A stretch of DNA of 64,000 bases from Alloacidobacterium dinghuense (GTDB lineage Bacteria; Acidobacteriota; Terriglobia; Terriglobales; Acidobacteriaceae): assembly GCF_014274465.1 (NCBI RefSeq), contig NZ_CP060394.1, positions 1,488,001-1,552,000 of the forward strand. Reading direction: 5' to 3'. The position numbers and the translations under genes are program-made. Under the pieces are notes generated by a model. It was given only the letters and a program-made list of their open reading frames with translations, was not told the origin of the DNA and did not search any database. Positions 9,346 through 17,380 of this stretch are shown piece after piece; position 1 is the first letter of the stretch, and the number at the start of each line of letters is the position of its first letter.

Positions 9346-10695
9346 ATGACACCTATCACATCACTGGATCAAACTACCGCAATTAAGGATCTTATCGCGA
9401 GCCGACGGGCTCGCATCGGCATCGTGGGCATGGGCTACGTCGGCCTGCCGTTGGCGCTTTTGTTTTGTGAAGCCGGGTTCCGCGTGACGGGATTTGACGT
9501 GGACATGCGCAAAGTAGAAACCCTCAACGGCGGCGGGTCCTATATCGTGCGTATCCCTGCCACTGAAATCCAGGTTGCGCTGGATACCGGCTTCAACGCA
9601 ACTGAAGATTACTCCGAAATCGCCACGATGGATGTAGTGATCATTTGCGTGCCAACACCTCTCAATGACTATCATGAGCCGGATCTCAGTTATGTCACTG
9701 GCACCGTGCGGAGTATCGCTCCGCATGTTTACGAACGGCAACTCATCATCCTCGAGAGCACTACGTATCCAGGCACCACAGAAGAGATCGTTGTCCCATT
9801 GTTAGAGGCCGGTAATCCTTCCGGTTTAAAAGTTGCTCGCGATGCAGAGACCCCGGGATTTTATGTAGCATTTTCTCCGGAACGTGAAGACCCCGGCAAT
9901 GACTCCGTTGCTCGTCGCGATATCCCGAAGGTCGTTGGCGGCTGCGGACCTGTGGCCCAGAACCTTGCCAGCGCTGTATATGAAGCGATATTCAACCGCA
10001 CCGTTCGGGTATCCTCTCCAGCGGCTGCAGAAATGACGAAGTTACTCGAGAATATCTACCGCTGCGTCAACATTGCTCTGGTGAATGAATTGAAGCAGCT
10101 TTGCATGCGCATGGGCATCGACGTGTTCGAGGTGATTGAAGCCGCAAAAACCAAGCCGTTTGGTTTTCAGGCATTCTATCCGGGCCCAGGTCTCGGCGGG
10201 CACTGTATTCCCATCGATCCCTTCTATTTGTCTTGGAAGGCCAAAGAGTTTGATTTTCACACGCGGTTCATTGAGCTTGCAGGCCAAGTCAATCTAGGAA
10301 TGCCTTACTTTGTGGTCGAGAACATCGTTGAGGCGATGAGCCGCCAAGGCAAGGCCCTTAAAGGGTCGAGAGTGCTTGTGCTCGGAATGGCTTATAAGCG
10401 CGACATCGATGATCTTCGCGAGTCTCCCTCTCTTACGATCATTGAGTTGTTGCAGAAGAGGGGTTCGCAGGTTGAATACAATGACCCCTACTTCCCGTCG
10501 GTTGGCCAGGGGAGAAAATATGCCTTGAACATGACCTGCACCCCTCTCGAACTGATTCCTGAATTTGACTGCGTGGTGATCGCCACGGATCATTCGCACT
10601 ACGACTACCAGGACATAGTGACGAAGGCTAAACTTGTGGTGGACACCCGCAATGCAACGAAGGGAATTACTGCCGAAAATATTGTGAAGTGCTAG
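9346..10695 (+). CDS. wbpA: UDP-N-acetylhexosamine 6-dehydrogenase, WbpA type
   Basis: 449 residues, a nucleotide-sugar dehydrogenase that oxidises C6 of a UDP-sugar to a uronic acid with two NAD+. It has the N-terminal GIVGMGYVGLPLALLF (about 24-39), the middle domain ending in PGPGLGGHCIPIDPFYL with catalytic Cys287, and a C-terminal UDP-binding domain with LGMAYKRDIDDLRESP. The LGGHCIP(I/V)DP form, rather than FGGSCFPKD, points to the UDP-GlcNAc or UDP-ManNAc dehydrogenases (WbpA, WecC, TviB) instead of UDP-glucose dehydrogenase. GAAGG precedes the ATG. It closes the glycan operon; the next gene is convergent. Confidence 0.8.
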   Translation: MTPITSLDQTTAIKDLIASRRARIGIVGMGYVGLPLALLFCEAGFRVTGFDVDMRKVETLNGGGSYIVRIPATEIQVALDTGFNATEDYSEIATMDVVIICVPTPLNDYHEPDLSYVTGTVRSIAPHVYERQLIILESTTYPGTTEEIVVPLLEAGNPSGLKVARDAETPGFYVAFSPEREDPGNDSVARRDIPKVVGGCGPVAQNLASAVYEAIFNRTVRVSSPAAAEMTKLLENIYRCVNIALVNELKQLCMRMGIDVFEVIEAAKTKPFGFQAFYPGPGLGGHCIPIDPFYLSWKAKEFDFHTRFIELAGQVNLGMPYFVVENIVEAMSRQGKALKGSRVLVLGMAYKRDIDDLRESPSLTIIELLQKRGSQVEYNDPYFPSVGQGRKYALNMTCTPLELIPEFDCVVIATDHSHYDYQDIVTKAKLVVDTRNATKGITAENIVKC

Positions 10696-10718
10696 GTGCG
10701 GTAGTCCGCTGCCAACTC

Positions 10719-11333
10719 TTACAGCCAGCCTTTTGATCGCGCTATGCGAGCTGCTTCCACGCGATTTGATGCGCCTAGCTTGCTGATTGCTTCTGAGAGG
10801 TAATTGCGCACTGTTCCTTCGGACAGGTGCAGATCCTCAGCAATTTCTGTGCTGGATTTGCCTTCTCCTGCGCGCCAGAGGATTTGCCTTTCGCGTTCAG
10901 TGAGTGGATCCGGGTCGGCGCTCCAGGCTTCTGCGGCGAGATCTGGATCGACAACGCGCAAGCCATTATGCACGCGCCGTACGGCGTCTGCTAATTCTGC
11001 CGCTGGACGATCTTTGAGTAGGTAACCTTTCGCACCGGCATCGAGAGCACGCCTGAGGTATCCGGGCCTTGCGAAGGTTGTCAGAATTACAACTCTGGTC
11101 TTCGGGTAGCGGGAGTTGACCTCGCTCGCTAGCGTGAGGCCAGTCATTTCAGGCATTTCGATATCGGTCACCAGGACGTCGGGCGAATGCTTACCGACGG
11201 CGGACAGCGCTTCGCGGCCATTTCTAGCTCTTGCGCAAACGGCGATGTCAGATTCTGTTTCGAGCAAAGCGGCAAGGGCGCCAAGCACCATAGCCTGGTC
11301 TTCCGCGACGATGACCTGGATCTTCTTGTTCAT
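10719..11333 (-). CDS. NarL/DesR-type response regulator
   Basis: 204 residues. N-terminal receiver domain with acidic pair E11/D12, phospho-acceptor Asp57 (LVTDIEMPEMTG) and the conserved K of LLKD near residue 109. C-terminal LuxR-type helix-turn-helix with LTERERQILWRAGEGKSSTEI (about 142-162). It starts within the stop of the histidine-kinase gene (ATGA overlap) and is the last gene of a four-gene minus-strand operon with an ABC-2 exporter. It probably controls that exporter in response to an envelope or drug signal, as in many DesKR or LiaRS-like modules (inference). Confidence 0.85.
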   Translation of the reverse strand: MNKKIQVIVAEDQAMVLGALAALLETESDIAVCARARNGREALSAVGKHSPDVLVTDIEMPEMTGLTLASEVNSRYPKTRVVILTTFARPGYLRRALDAGAKGYLLKDRPAAELADAVRRVHNGLRVVDPDLAAEAWSADPDPLTERERQILWRAGEGKSSTEIAEDLHLSEGTVRNYLSEAISKLGASNRVEAARIARSKGWL

Positions 11334-12544
11334 GCGGACCGAACCGGAATATCGATATTGATGCGCGTGCCTTGGTTGCCATCGATGCTGAAGTGTCCTC
11401 CCAGGCTTTCGATGCGTTCACGCATGCCACGCAGCCCATTTCCTTCCTGACGGATATTGCCGCGACCATCATCTTCCACGGTGAGCGACGTGCGGCCCTT
11501 CTCGCTTACAAATTTCATCCGACACTGACTGGCCTGTGCATGGCGGACGATGTTCGTCACCGCCTCGCGCACGGCTAACGCGATCACAGTCTCCTCGGCT
11601 GCCGACAAGGATGGTGGCTTAGATTCGCATGTAAGCGTCACACCGGCTGCATCGAGCGTGCGATGCGCCCGCTCGATTTCAGCCGCCAGTCCTTCCGAGC
11701 GATAGCCTCGAATCGCTTCTCTTACCTCGCTCAACGCTTTTCGCGAGACCTGCTCGACTTCGCCAATCTCCTGACGAGCTCGCTCCGGGTCACGTTCGAA
11801 GAGGCGTCCAGCCAATTCTGACTTCAGGACAATTACAGAGAGTGTGTGGCCTAGCACGTCGTGTAGGTCACGTGCTATCCGTTCGCGCTCAGCAAGCTTT
11901 GCGAGCTGTTCGATCTCTTCCTGCGCGAGCTGAAGCTTGGCTTTCGAGCGAATCTTTTGAGATGTGAGAAGATTTGTGCCGCCAACGACAACACAGAAAA
12001 ATGCGGGAAAGCCCCAAGCCCAGGGGCTGATTTGCAGAAAGTATCCTTCAATCGCAACTGCAGCGCAAACGAAAGCGATGGTGCCCGCTACAACTGCGAG
12101 CGAGTCACTGATGAATGGGATGAATGCTGCAACATAAACCAACATGCCGCAGGCTGAGTTGTTGATAGGCAAATATGCCAAACCGAGGACACACATCGCG
12201 CTGAGCAGTAGATAGCTCTGGGTCTTTGTACGAGCATGTACCAGGCCGGAATAGATGACAAGGAAAAGGCCGTAAGCTCCAGCAAATTGCAGCCAGTAGC
12301 GCAGATTGTGACGTGCTATGGGTTCGATAAAGAAGAAGACAGAGTAGACGAGCCAGACGTAATCGTAAAGACGGTTCTTATCCGGCCAACCATCCCGGCG
12401 AGGCTTTGCGCTTCCGGGTACGGTATGAATCCGAAGCGCTTCATTTGCGTCTTCGGGGCCAATCTTCTCGCAGCCGCTCGCTATAGAGTGCCACACCCCG
12501 AGTGGCATGTGAGAGGAGCGGTTGGATTTCTCGGTATCAGCCAC
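11330..12544 (-). CDS. DesK-type sensor histidine kinase
   Basis: 404 residues from a GTG two bases after the permease stop, with AAAGG at the right distance. About five hydrophobic segments lie between residues 60 and 195 and no large sensory domain is seen, so sensing is probably within the membrane. The HisKA_3 dimerisation helix has RERIARDLHDVLGHTLS with phospho-accepting His228. The ATPase domain shows ALAVREAVTNIVRHAQ (N box) and VEDDGRGN followed by NGLRGMRERIESLGG. It phosphorylates the downstream NarL-type regulator. This kinase class is common beside ABC-2 exporters in Firmicutes, Actinobacteria and Acidobacteriota. Confidence 0.85.
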   Translation of the reverse strand: MADTEKSNRSSHMPLGVWHSIASGCEKIGPEDANEALRIHTVPGSAKPRRDGWPDKNRLYDYVWLVYSVFFFIEPIARHNLRYWLQFAGAYGLFLVIYSGLVHARTKTQSYLLLSAMCVLGLAYLPINNSACGMLVYVAAFIPFISDSLAVVAGTIAFVCAAVAIEGYFLQISPWAWGFPAFFCVVVGGTNLLTSQKIRSKAKLQLAQEEIEQLAKLAERERIARDLHDVLGHTLSVIVLKSELAGRLFERDPERARQEIGEVEQVSRKALSEVREAIRGYRSEGLAAEIERAHRTLDAAGVTLTCESKPPSLSAAEETVIALAVREAVTNIVRHAQASQCRMKFVSEKGRTSLTVEDDGRGNIRQEGNGLRGMRERIESLGGHFSIDGNQGTRINIDIPVRSA

Positions 12545-12546
12545 AA

Positions 12547-13338
12547 TTATGCCTTTGCTTCGCTACGTGTAAAGACCAGCCATGCAGTTCCCAACATGAG
12601 GCAGGCAAATCCCGCGAGTGCCTCCCAATGAATGAGCGTAGCACCGGAGCGCGCATAACCGAAAACGTTGAGAGCGAGCTGCGCATAATGGTAGGTGGGC
12701 AGTGCCGGAGCGATTTTCTGGAGCCAGTGGGGAAGCACTTCGATCGGCATCCACAGGCCAGAACAGAACGACATCGGTAAGTAGATAAGATTGATAACCC
12801 CAGGGGCTGCATTTGCAGGCATAAGCAGAGAGAGCAGCAAGCCAAGGCTGGCAAAGGGGATCGAGCCGACGACAACGACAGTCGTAAGATGCACGACCTG
12901 AAGGACCGTGACATGAACACCACCCAGCGCTATTCCTAATGTAACCAAAGCTGTGACAATTGCCACGCCAAAGAGCATGGATGTGAGCACCTTTGCTCCC
13001 AGGTACGCGAGCCTTGGCATGGGGCTGGCTTGTTTCAGCTCCAGCCACCCTTGGGCCCGTTCTGTGGCGACGCCCGCGCCAAGATTGAAGAGCGCGGCTG
13101 CGATCATCCCAAAACAGCTATATCCTGCGACTAAATACTGAGCGTAATTCAGGCCGGGGCCGATGTGCCTGTTGGTCACTCCGAAGAGAAGGTAAAACAT
13201 GATCGGAAAGCCGAGGGTTGCCAGGGAGTACATGCGGTTGCGCGCGGCCTTCAGGAATTCGTACTTCGTCTCTTTGGCGAAGAGGTTCAGATAATACGGC
13301 GCGGTTAGAGTGATTGGGCGAATTGCTGCAGTGGCCAT
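12547..13338 (-). CDS. ABC-2 type transporter permease
   Basis: 263 residues with six predicted hydrophobic segments, of the ABC-2 (DrrB/NatB-like) permease family. Recognisable pieces are the N-terminal cytoplasmic stretch ending in FPIMFYLLFG, the central GWLELKQASPMPRLAYLGAK, and YLPMSFCSGLWMPIEVLP near residue 190, a typical ABC-2 block. A GGAAGGA ribosome site precedes the ATG. It forms the membrane part of an exporter with the ATPase encoded 17 bases upstream. The substrate (drug, lipid or peptide) cannot be told. Confidence 0.8.
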   Translation of the reverse strand: MATAAIRPITLTAPYYLNLFAKETKYEFLKAARNRMYSLATLGFPIMFYLLFGVTNRHIGPGLNYAQYLVAGYSCFGMIAAALFNLGAGVATERAQGWLELKQASPMPRLAYLGAKVLTSMLFGVAIVTALVTLGIALGGVHVTVLQVVHLTTVVVVGSIPFASLGLLLSLLMPANAAPGVINLIYLPMSFCSGLWMPIEVLPHWLQKIAPALPTYHYAQLALNVFGYARSGATLIHWEALAGFACLMLGTAWLVFTRSEAKA

Positions 13339-13355
13339 CTTGTCCTTCCTTTTGT

Positions 13356-14306
13356 TTAGCTCGCTTGCGATTTAGTCAGCGCAACGAAGGCGTCCTCAAG
13401 TGCCGCGGCCGAGATCTCCAGATCGCGCAAGGTGAGGTCGCGTTGAAGAATGATCCGAATAACTGATTCGGGATGGGTTGCGGTGATGACCAGGGCGTCG
13501 CGGTCTGTTATTACATCGCTTACAGTGGGCAGGTTTCGAACAAAATCAATATCGAGTTCTGTCACGCAGCGGATCCTGCGTCCGGTAACCTGGCTCTTGA
13601 TTTGTGCGGGTGTGCCGTGCGCTACCAAGGTTCCTTTATTCAAGACGATGATGCGGTTTGCGAGTGCGTCTGCTTCCTCCAGATAGTGAGTGGTGAGCAG
13701 AATGCTCTTGCCACGGGAGGACAGGGCACGAATCTGGTCCCAGAGGTTGCGCCGGGCCTCGATATCCATGCCGACTGTCGGCTCGTCGAGGAAGACAAGA
13801 TCCGGATTTCCGCACAATGCGATGGCAAAGAGAAGACGCTGCTTCTGCCCGCCGGAGAGCTTGCCGAAAAACTTGTCTTCGATGCCTTCCAGCCCTGCTC
13901 TCTGAACAATCTCTTTCGTGCCCAGCGGAGCGGGGTAGTAGCTCCGGAACAGGTCGATGTGGTCGCGGACGCGAAGATTCTCCGGTACGCGCGCGATTTG
14001 CAGCATCGCTCCGATGCGTGTCCGCGCTGAAGACTCGCGGGGATCACGGCCGAGAACGCGAGCACTGCCCGAGTCCGGTGAGATCAGCCCCAGCAACAAG
14101 CGAACTGCTGTCGTTTTCCCGGCTCCGTTGGGACCCAGGAGGGCGACAATTTCGCCAGGGTGGATTTCGAAAGAGAACTGATCGAGTGCGGTGTTTGACC
14201 CGTATCGCTTGGTGACTGAGTGCAATCGCGCAACGGCTTGAGTCCCCTCTGATTGGGGTTCACGCCATTTGTCGATTCTGTCCGGAATGATGGTTGTGGC
14301 CGACAT
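13356..14306 (-). CDS. ABC transporter ATP-binding protein
   Basis: 316 residues from the ATG at 14306, chosen because AAGGAG lies six bases before it; an in-frame ATG at 14351 would add 15 residues with no ribosome site. Walker A is GPNGAGKTT (58-66), the signature is LSGGQKQRL (about 152-160), and Walker B is LVFLDEPTVGMD (about 172-183). A C-terminal extension of the DUF4162 kind follows, as in DrrA-type drug exporters. It is the first gene of the exporter and two-component operon. Confidence 0.85.
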   Translation of the reverse strand: MSATTIIPDRIDKWREPQSEGTQAVARLHSVTKRYGSNTALDQFSFEIHPGEIVALLGPNGAGKTTAVRLLLGLISPDSGSARVLGRDPRESSARTRIGAMLQIARVPENLRVRDHIDLFRSYYPAPLGTKEIVQRAGLEGIEDKFFGKLSGGQKQRLLFAIALCGNPDLVFLDEPTVGMDIEARRNLWDQIRALSSRGKSILLTTHYLEEADALANRIIVLNKGTLVAHGTPAQIKSQVTGRRIRCVTELDIDFVRNLPTVSDVITDRDALVITATHPESVIRIILQRDLTLRDLEISAAALEDAFVALTKSQAS

Positions 14307-14405
14307 CGTGTCTCCTTGGCTTCCGGAGACAGATTGCGGCATTTCCATCAAGGAAAGCAGTGGAGTGTGTCACGAAACGGAGATGACAGTTGTCATGTGG
14401 ATGGA

Positions 14406-15128
14406 TCAAGGGTTGTGCTTCCATAGCGCGACGCCGCCGAGCAAGCCATCCTGGTTCGAGATTACTTTGATGGTGTCGCTCAGTTGGAAGCGGATTTCCT
14501 TGGCGTTGCCGCCGCCGAGATAGAGGCGGTCCCAGTTAAATGTCGCCGCGGTTTGCTCGATGGCTTTTGTCAGCAGCTTGTTCCACCGTTTCGCTCCTTC
14601 TCTCTTCAGGCCGCGTTTCCCGAGGTAGTCCTCGTACGTCTTGTCCTTCAGCCAGGGGTGGTGGGCCAGTTCCATGCCGGGGCAAAGGCGTCCTTCGGTG
14701 TAAATGGCGGAGCCTAGGCCGGTGCCGAGAGTAAGGATCATTTCGACTCCGTTGCCCTGAATTGCAGCATAGCCCTGCACGGCGGCGTCGTTTGCGACCC
14801 GCACGGGTCTTTTCCAGCGCTTCTCGAGCTCGGCTTGGAGATTGAACTCTACCCATTGAGGATGGAGGTTGGCGGCGGTGTAGACGACGCCTCGCTTAAT
14901 GACACCGGGAAATCCGACGGCTACACGGTCGAATCCCGCAACCTGGTCCTTCAATTTGTCCAGCTCCGCGAGCAGGCGCTGTGGGGTTGGTTGCTCCGGC
15001 GTCGGAGTGCGCAGACGGTCGGTGAGCGGTTTGCCCCGAGGGTCAAGGAGCATGATCTTGAGGCCGGTTCCACCCACGTCGACACAGAGGGTGACTGGAG
15101 ATTTCTCGTCAGAAGTCTTTGCAGCCAT
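14406..15128 (-). CDS. ppgK: Polyphosphate glucokinase-like ROK kinase
   Basis: 240 residues of the ROK sugar-kinase superfamily, closest in layout to polyphosphate glucokinases. N-terminal phosphate loop CVDVGGTGLKIMLLD (about 15-29), RVAVGFPGVIKRGVVYTAANL (about 68-88), VANDAAVQGYAA (about 110-121) and the second phosphate site LTLGTGLGSAIYTEG (about 130-144). The zinc-binding cysteine motif of ordinary ROK regulators and kinases is absent, as in PpgK. It would phosphorylate glucose with polyphosphate and/or ATP in the cytoplasm. The phosphate donor is inferred only from the family. Confidence 0.7.
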   Translation of the reverse strand: MAAKTSDEKSPVTLCVDVGGTGLKIMLLDPRGKPLTDRLRTPTPEQPTPQRLLAELDKLKDQVAGFDRVAVGFPGVIKRGVVYTAANLHPQWVEFNLQAELEKRWKRPVRVANDAAVQGYAAIQGNGVEMILTLGTGLGSAIYTEGRLCPGMELAHHPWLKDKTYEDYLGKRGLKREGAKRWNKLLTKAIEQTAATFNWDRLYLGGGNAKEIRFQLSDTIKVISNQDGLLGGVALWKHNP

Positions 15129-15163
15129 ATCTGAGCAATATACCTTGCGGTAACAGTGGATGG

Positions 15164-15688
15164 CTAAGTGTTCAGCCAGGCGAGCGCCTGTGGAAGGATC
15201 GAATCGATTCCGTGCGATGTGTCGAGGTCGAGTTTTTCCCGTGTGATTGGCTCGAAGGCCGCCTTGACGCGGTGATAAAGTGCAGCGTCGCGGTTGCCCG
15301 CAGGGTGTTCAGGGTCGGGTGATTTCAGGCGAGTTTCCGCGACTTCGTCTGAGACGGTGAGGTGCAGGATGCGCCATTTGGCGCCGGCCTTCTCAGAGGC
15401 GGTGATCACCTCCTCGATCTGAGTGCTGCGCGAGAAGGTTCGGCCATCGAAGATGATGTAGCCGGCGAGCTGATTGCGGGTCATGTACGAAGCTGCTTCG
15501 ATCATGGCCTGTACGCAGAGAGCGTCCTGTGTGGTGGTGTAATCGGTCATCGGGCCGGGGAAGAGCACGGCGCGTACGCTGTCTTTGTCGAGGATGGCGC
15601 AGCGGCCAAGTCGAGAAGACAGGGCTCGGGCCAGGGTGCTCTTTCCGGTCGCGGGCGCTCCTGCGAGCAGAACCCATACGGTCGTCAC
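15164..15688 (-). CDS. Small P-loop kinase-like ATPase
   Basis: 174 residues from a GTG with a GGGGAGGG upstream. Walker A is GAPATGKST (about 9-17), and a lid-like arginine-rich segment follows later. The fold resembles the AAA_33/zeta-toxin and gluconate-kinase-like small-molecule kinases: short, single domain, DKDSVRAVLF after the P-loop, and FDGRTFSRSTQIEEV as the Walker B region (about 100-114). It lies 35 bases downstream of the start side of ppgK on the same strand, so co-transcription is possible. No antitoxin-like gene is adjacent. Substrate unknown. Confidence 0.6.
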   Translation of the reverse strand: MTTVWVLLAGAPATGKSTLARALSSRLGRCAILDKDSVRAVLFPGPMTDYTTTQDALCVQAMIEAASYMTRNQLAGYIIFDGRTFSRSTQIEEVITASEKAGAKWRILHLTVSDEVAETRLKSPDPEHPAGNRDAALYHRVKAAFEPITREKLDLDTSHGIDSILPQALAWLNT

Positions 15689-16059
15689 GGCTCGGGACCC
15701 TCCCCAACTAAAAACCTAAATTCTTGACACTAAAAGGTTTACGGTTGATGCAAATCTGTAAGTGCCTCATTCTGCCGAATTTAAGTGTAAATTCCTCATT
15801 TACTTCGGTTTAAAGGCAAGAGTCGATTTTTCTGCCCGGATATCAGTGCTTGAAGATCTAGAAACGGAAATGGCACAGCTATCGCCGTGCCTCTCAAGAA
15901 AATACCTGTCCTATTTCCAGTATAGCTTTTACGGGCATAATTCCACGCCAGTATTCGTTGCAACAAGTGAAATTATTCTAACTCGTATTCCCAAAATGGG
16001 GATTGACAGCTATATTTCTGATCATTTAATTGATTGATCGTTCAACTAAGTAAAGGTAA
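15689..16059. other. AT-rich intergenic stretch
   Basis: 371 bases between the divergent kinase and TetR genes, clearly more AT-rich than the flanking genes. A 91-codon opening (15762-16037, plus) lies in it, but it has no recognisable domain, an odd composition and no ribosome site, so I do not call it a gene. The stretch should hold the promoters of both neighbours; I could not identify them with confidence. Confidence 0.5.
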
Positions 16060-16695
16060 ATGCCTAAGAAACAATCATCGTCGCGCCAACGCATTATCGA
16101 AGCCGCAGTGTGGCTGTTCTATGCCAATGGATATAGCGCGACGGGCGTGGCCGAGATTCTCAAGAAGGCGAAGGTGAACAGCGGGAGCTTCTACTTCTTT
16201 TTCAAGAGCAAGGAGGAGCTGCTGCTGGCGGTGCTGGATTGGTATCTCGAAAACCTGGAGCCGATTCTGTTATGGCCGGTGTACGAGGTGACGGACGATC
16301 CGATCGAGCGCGTTTTTGCGCTGCTGGATGGCTACCGGCAGAAGATTCTGATGACCGAATTTGATTTCACCTGCCCGATCGGGCGGCTGGCTCTGGAAAT
16401 CGACCCTGCGCGCAAGCAAGTCCACGCGAAGATTGCGGCAAATTTTCGCGGATGGACTGAGGCGGTGAAGCGTTGTCTTGAAGATGCGGGCGAACGCCTT
16501 CCGAATGGCACGGATACTGAGGCGCTGGCGAAGTTTGTGCTGACGGTGATGGAAGGCGGCGTGATGCAGTCGCGATCGCACAAAAGCATCGTGCCATTCG
16601 ATGCGTCGATCGAGCAGTTGCGCCAGTATTTCCGCTTTCTGGAGCAATCCAAGAATTCTTCCCCCCGGGCCAAAGACAACTCAACCAGGAGATGA
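16060..16695 (+). CDS. TetR/AcrR family transcriptional regulator
   Basis: 211 residues. The N-terminal TetR_N helix-turn-helix is clear: QRIIEAAVWLFYANGYSATG, then VAEILKKAKVNSGSFYFFFKSKEELLLAVLDWY (residues about 9-65). The ligand-binding C-terminal half is of the TetR_C type with ALEIDPARKQVHAKI and FRGWTEAVKRCLED. AAAGG precedes the ATG. It overlaps the next gene by four bases (ATGA), so it may autoregulate a two-gene unit. The inducer is unknown. Confidence 0.85.
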   Translation: MPKKQSSSRQRIIEAAVWLFYANGYSATGVAEILKKAKVNSGSFYFFFKSKEELLLAVLDWYLENLEPILLWPVYEVTDDPIERVFALLDGYRQKILMTEFDFTCPIGRLALEIDPARKQVHAKIAANFRGWTEAVKRCLEDAGERLPNGTDTEALAKFVLTVMEGGVMQSRSHKSIVPFDASIEQLRQYFRFLEQSKNSSPRAKDNSTRR

Positions 16696-17228
16696 TCGTT
16701 ATGAAAGTTAAGATATGCAGCAGAGTTCTTTTCGCGCTGTTCAACTTGTTTCTGTTTGCAACCGTTGCCGTCTGTGAGACGGACCCTCCGGCTGTGCCTG
16801 TGGGACATGTTTCCGACCTCGCGTTTCTGGCGGGGCGCTGGCAGGGAACAGTAGATTCGAGCAAGATTGCGCAGGTTTGCGATTCGCCTGACGCAAGCTC
16901 GATGGTCTGCATTTTTCACCTGTTGAACGAGGCCGGGAAGCTGGACATGATTGAGGTCTACACGCTGCGCGATACGCCAGAGGGCGTAGTGGAGAAAGTC
17001 AGGTTCTTTTCGCCAGAGCTGGGAGAGGAAGCGGGGACTGCAGCGACAACGATGAAGCTGGTAAGCGTGAGCTCCGACAAATTGGTCTTTGAAAACCCGA
17101 ATGGGACGTATCCGAAGCGGAGCACGATTTATCGTACGAGTGCGGATGCCTTTACTTCGAAGGTGGAATTGATCGACGCGAAAGGCGTGGCGACGGAGTT
17201 TGAAGCTTATTGGCACAGGGTTTCGTAA
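16692..17228 (+). CDS. Secreted DUF6265-like protein
   Basis: 178 residues. Residues 1-28 form a Sec signal peptide (MKVKICSRVLFALFNLFLFA after an alternative start at 16701). The mature part begins with VSDLAFLAGRWQGTVDSS, a pattern shared by DUF6265-like and lipocalin-like periplasmic proteins, and ends in TEFEAYWHRVS. Function is not known; an eight-stranded calycin-like fold is plausible. It is translationally coupled to the TetR gene upstream, so it may be that regulator's target. Confidence 0.55.
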   Translation: MIVMKVKICSRVLFALFNLFLFATVAVCETDPPAVPVGHVSDLAFLAGRWQGTVDSSKIAQVCDSPDASSMVCIFHLLNEAGKLDMIEVYTLRDTPEGVVEKVRFFSPELGEEAGTAATTMKLVSVSSDKLVFENPNGTYPKRSTIYRTSADAFTSKVELIDAKGVATEFEAYWHRVS

Positions 17229-17380
17229 TTGGGTCCCTGGGCGATGCAAACTCAGACCAGCGGGGAATCTTGGACCTCGGGCGTTAAGGGCCTTTGATTT
17301 CATTCAGTGAATTGCGTGCGCTCAGTCCACGTCTAACTCAAACGCGACTTTTGCATCATCCTTATGTGTGCTCCATGGCT

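Noticed and set aside
9198-9386. 62-codon opening directly after the PIG-L stop
   Set aside because: It runs into the wbpA start, has no recognisable domain and no ribosome site of its own.
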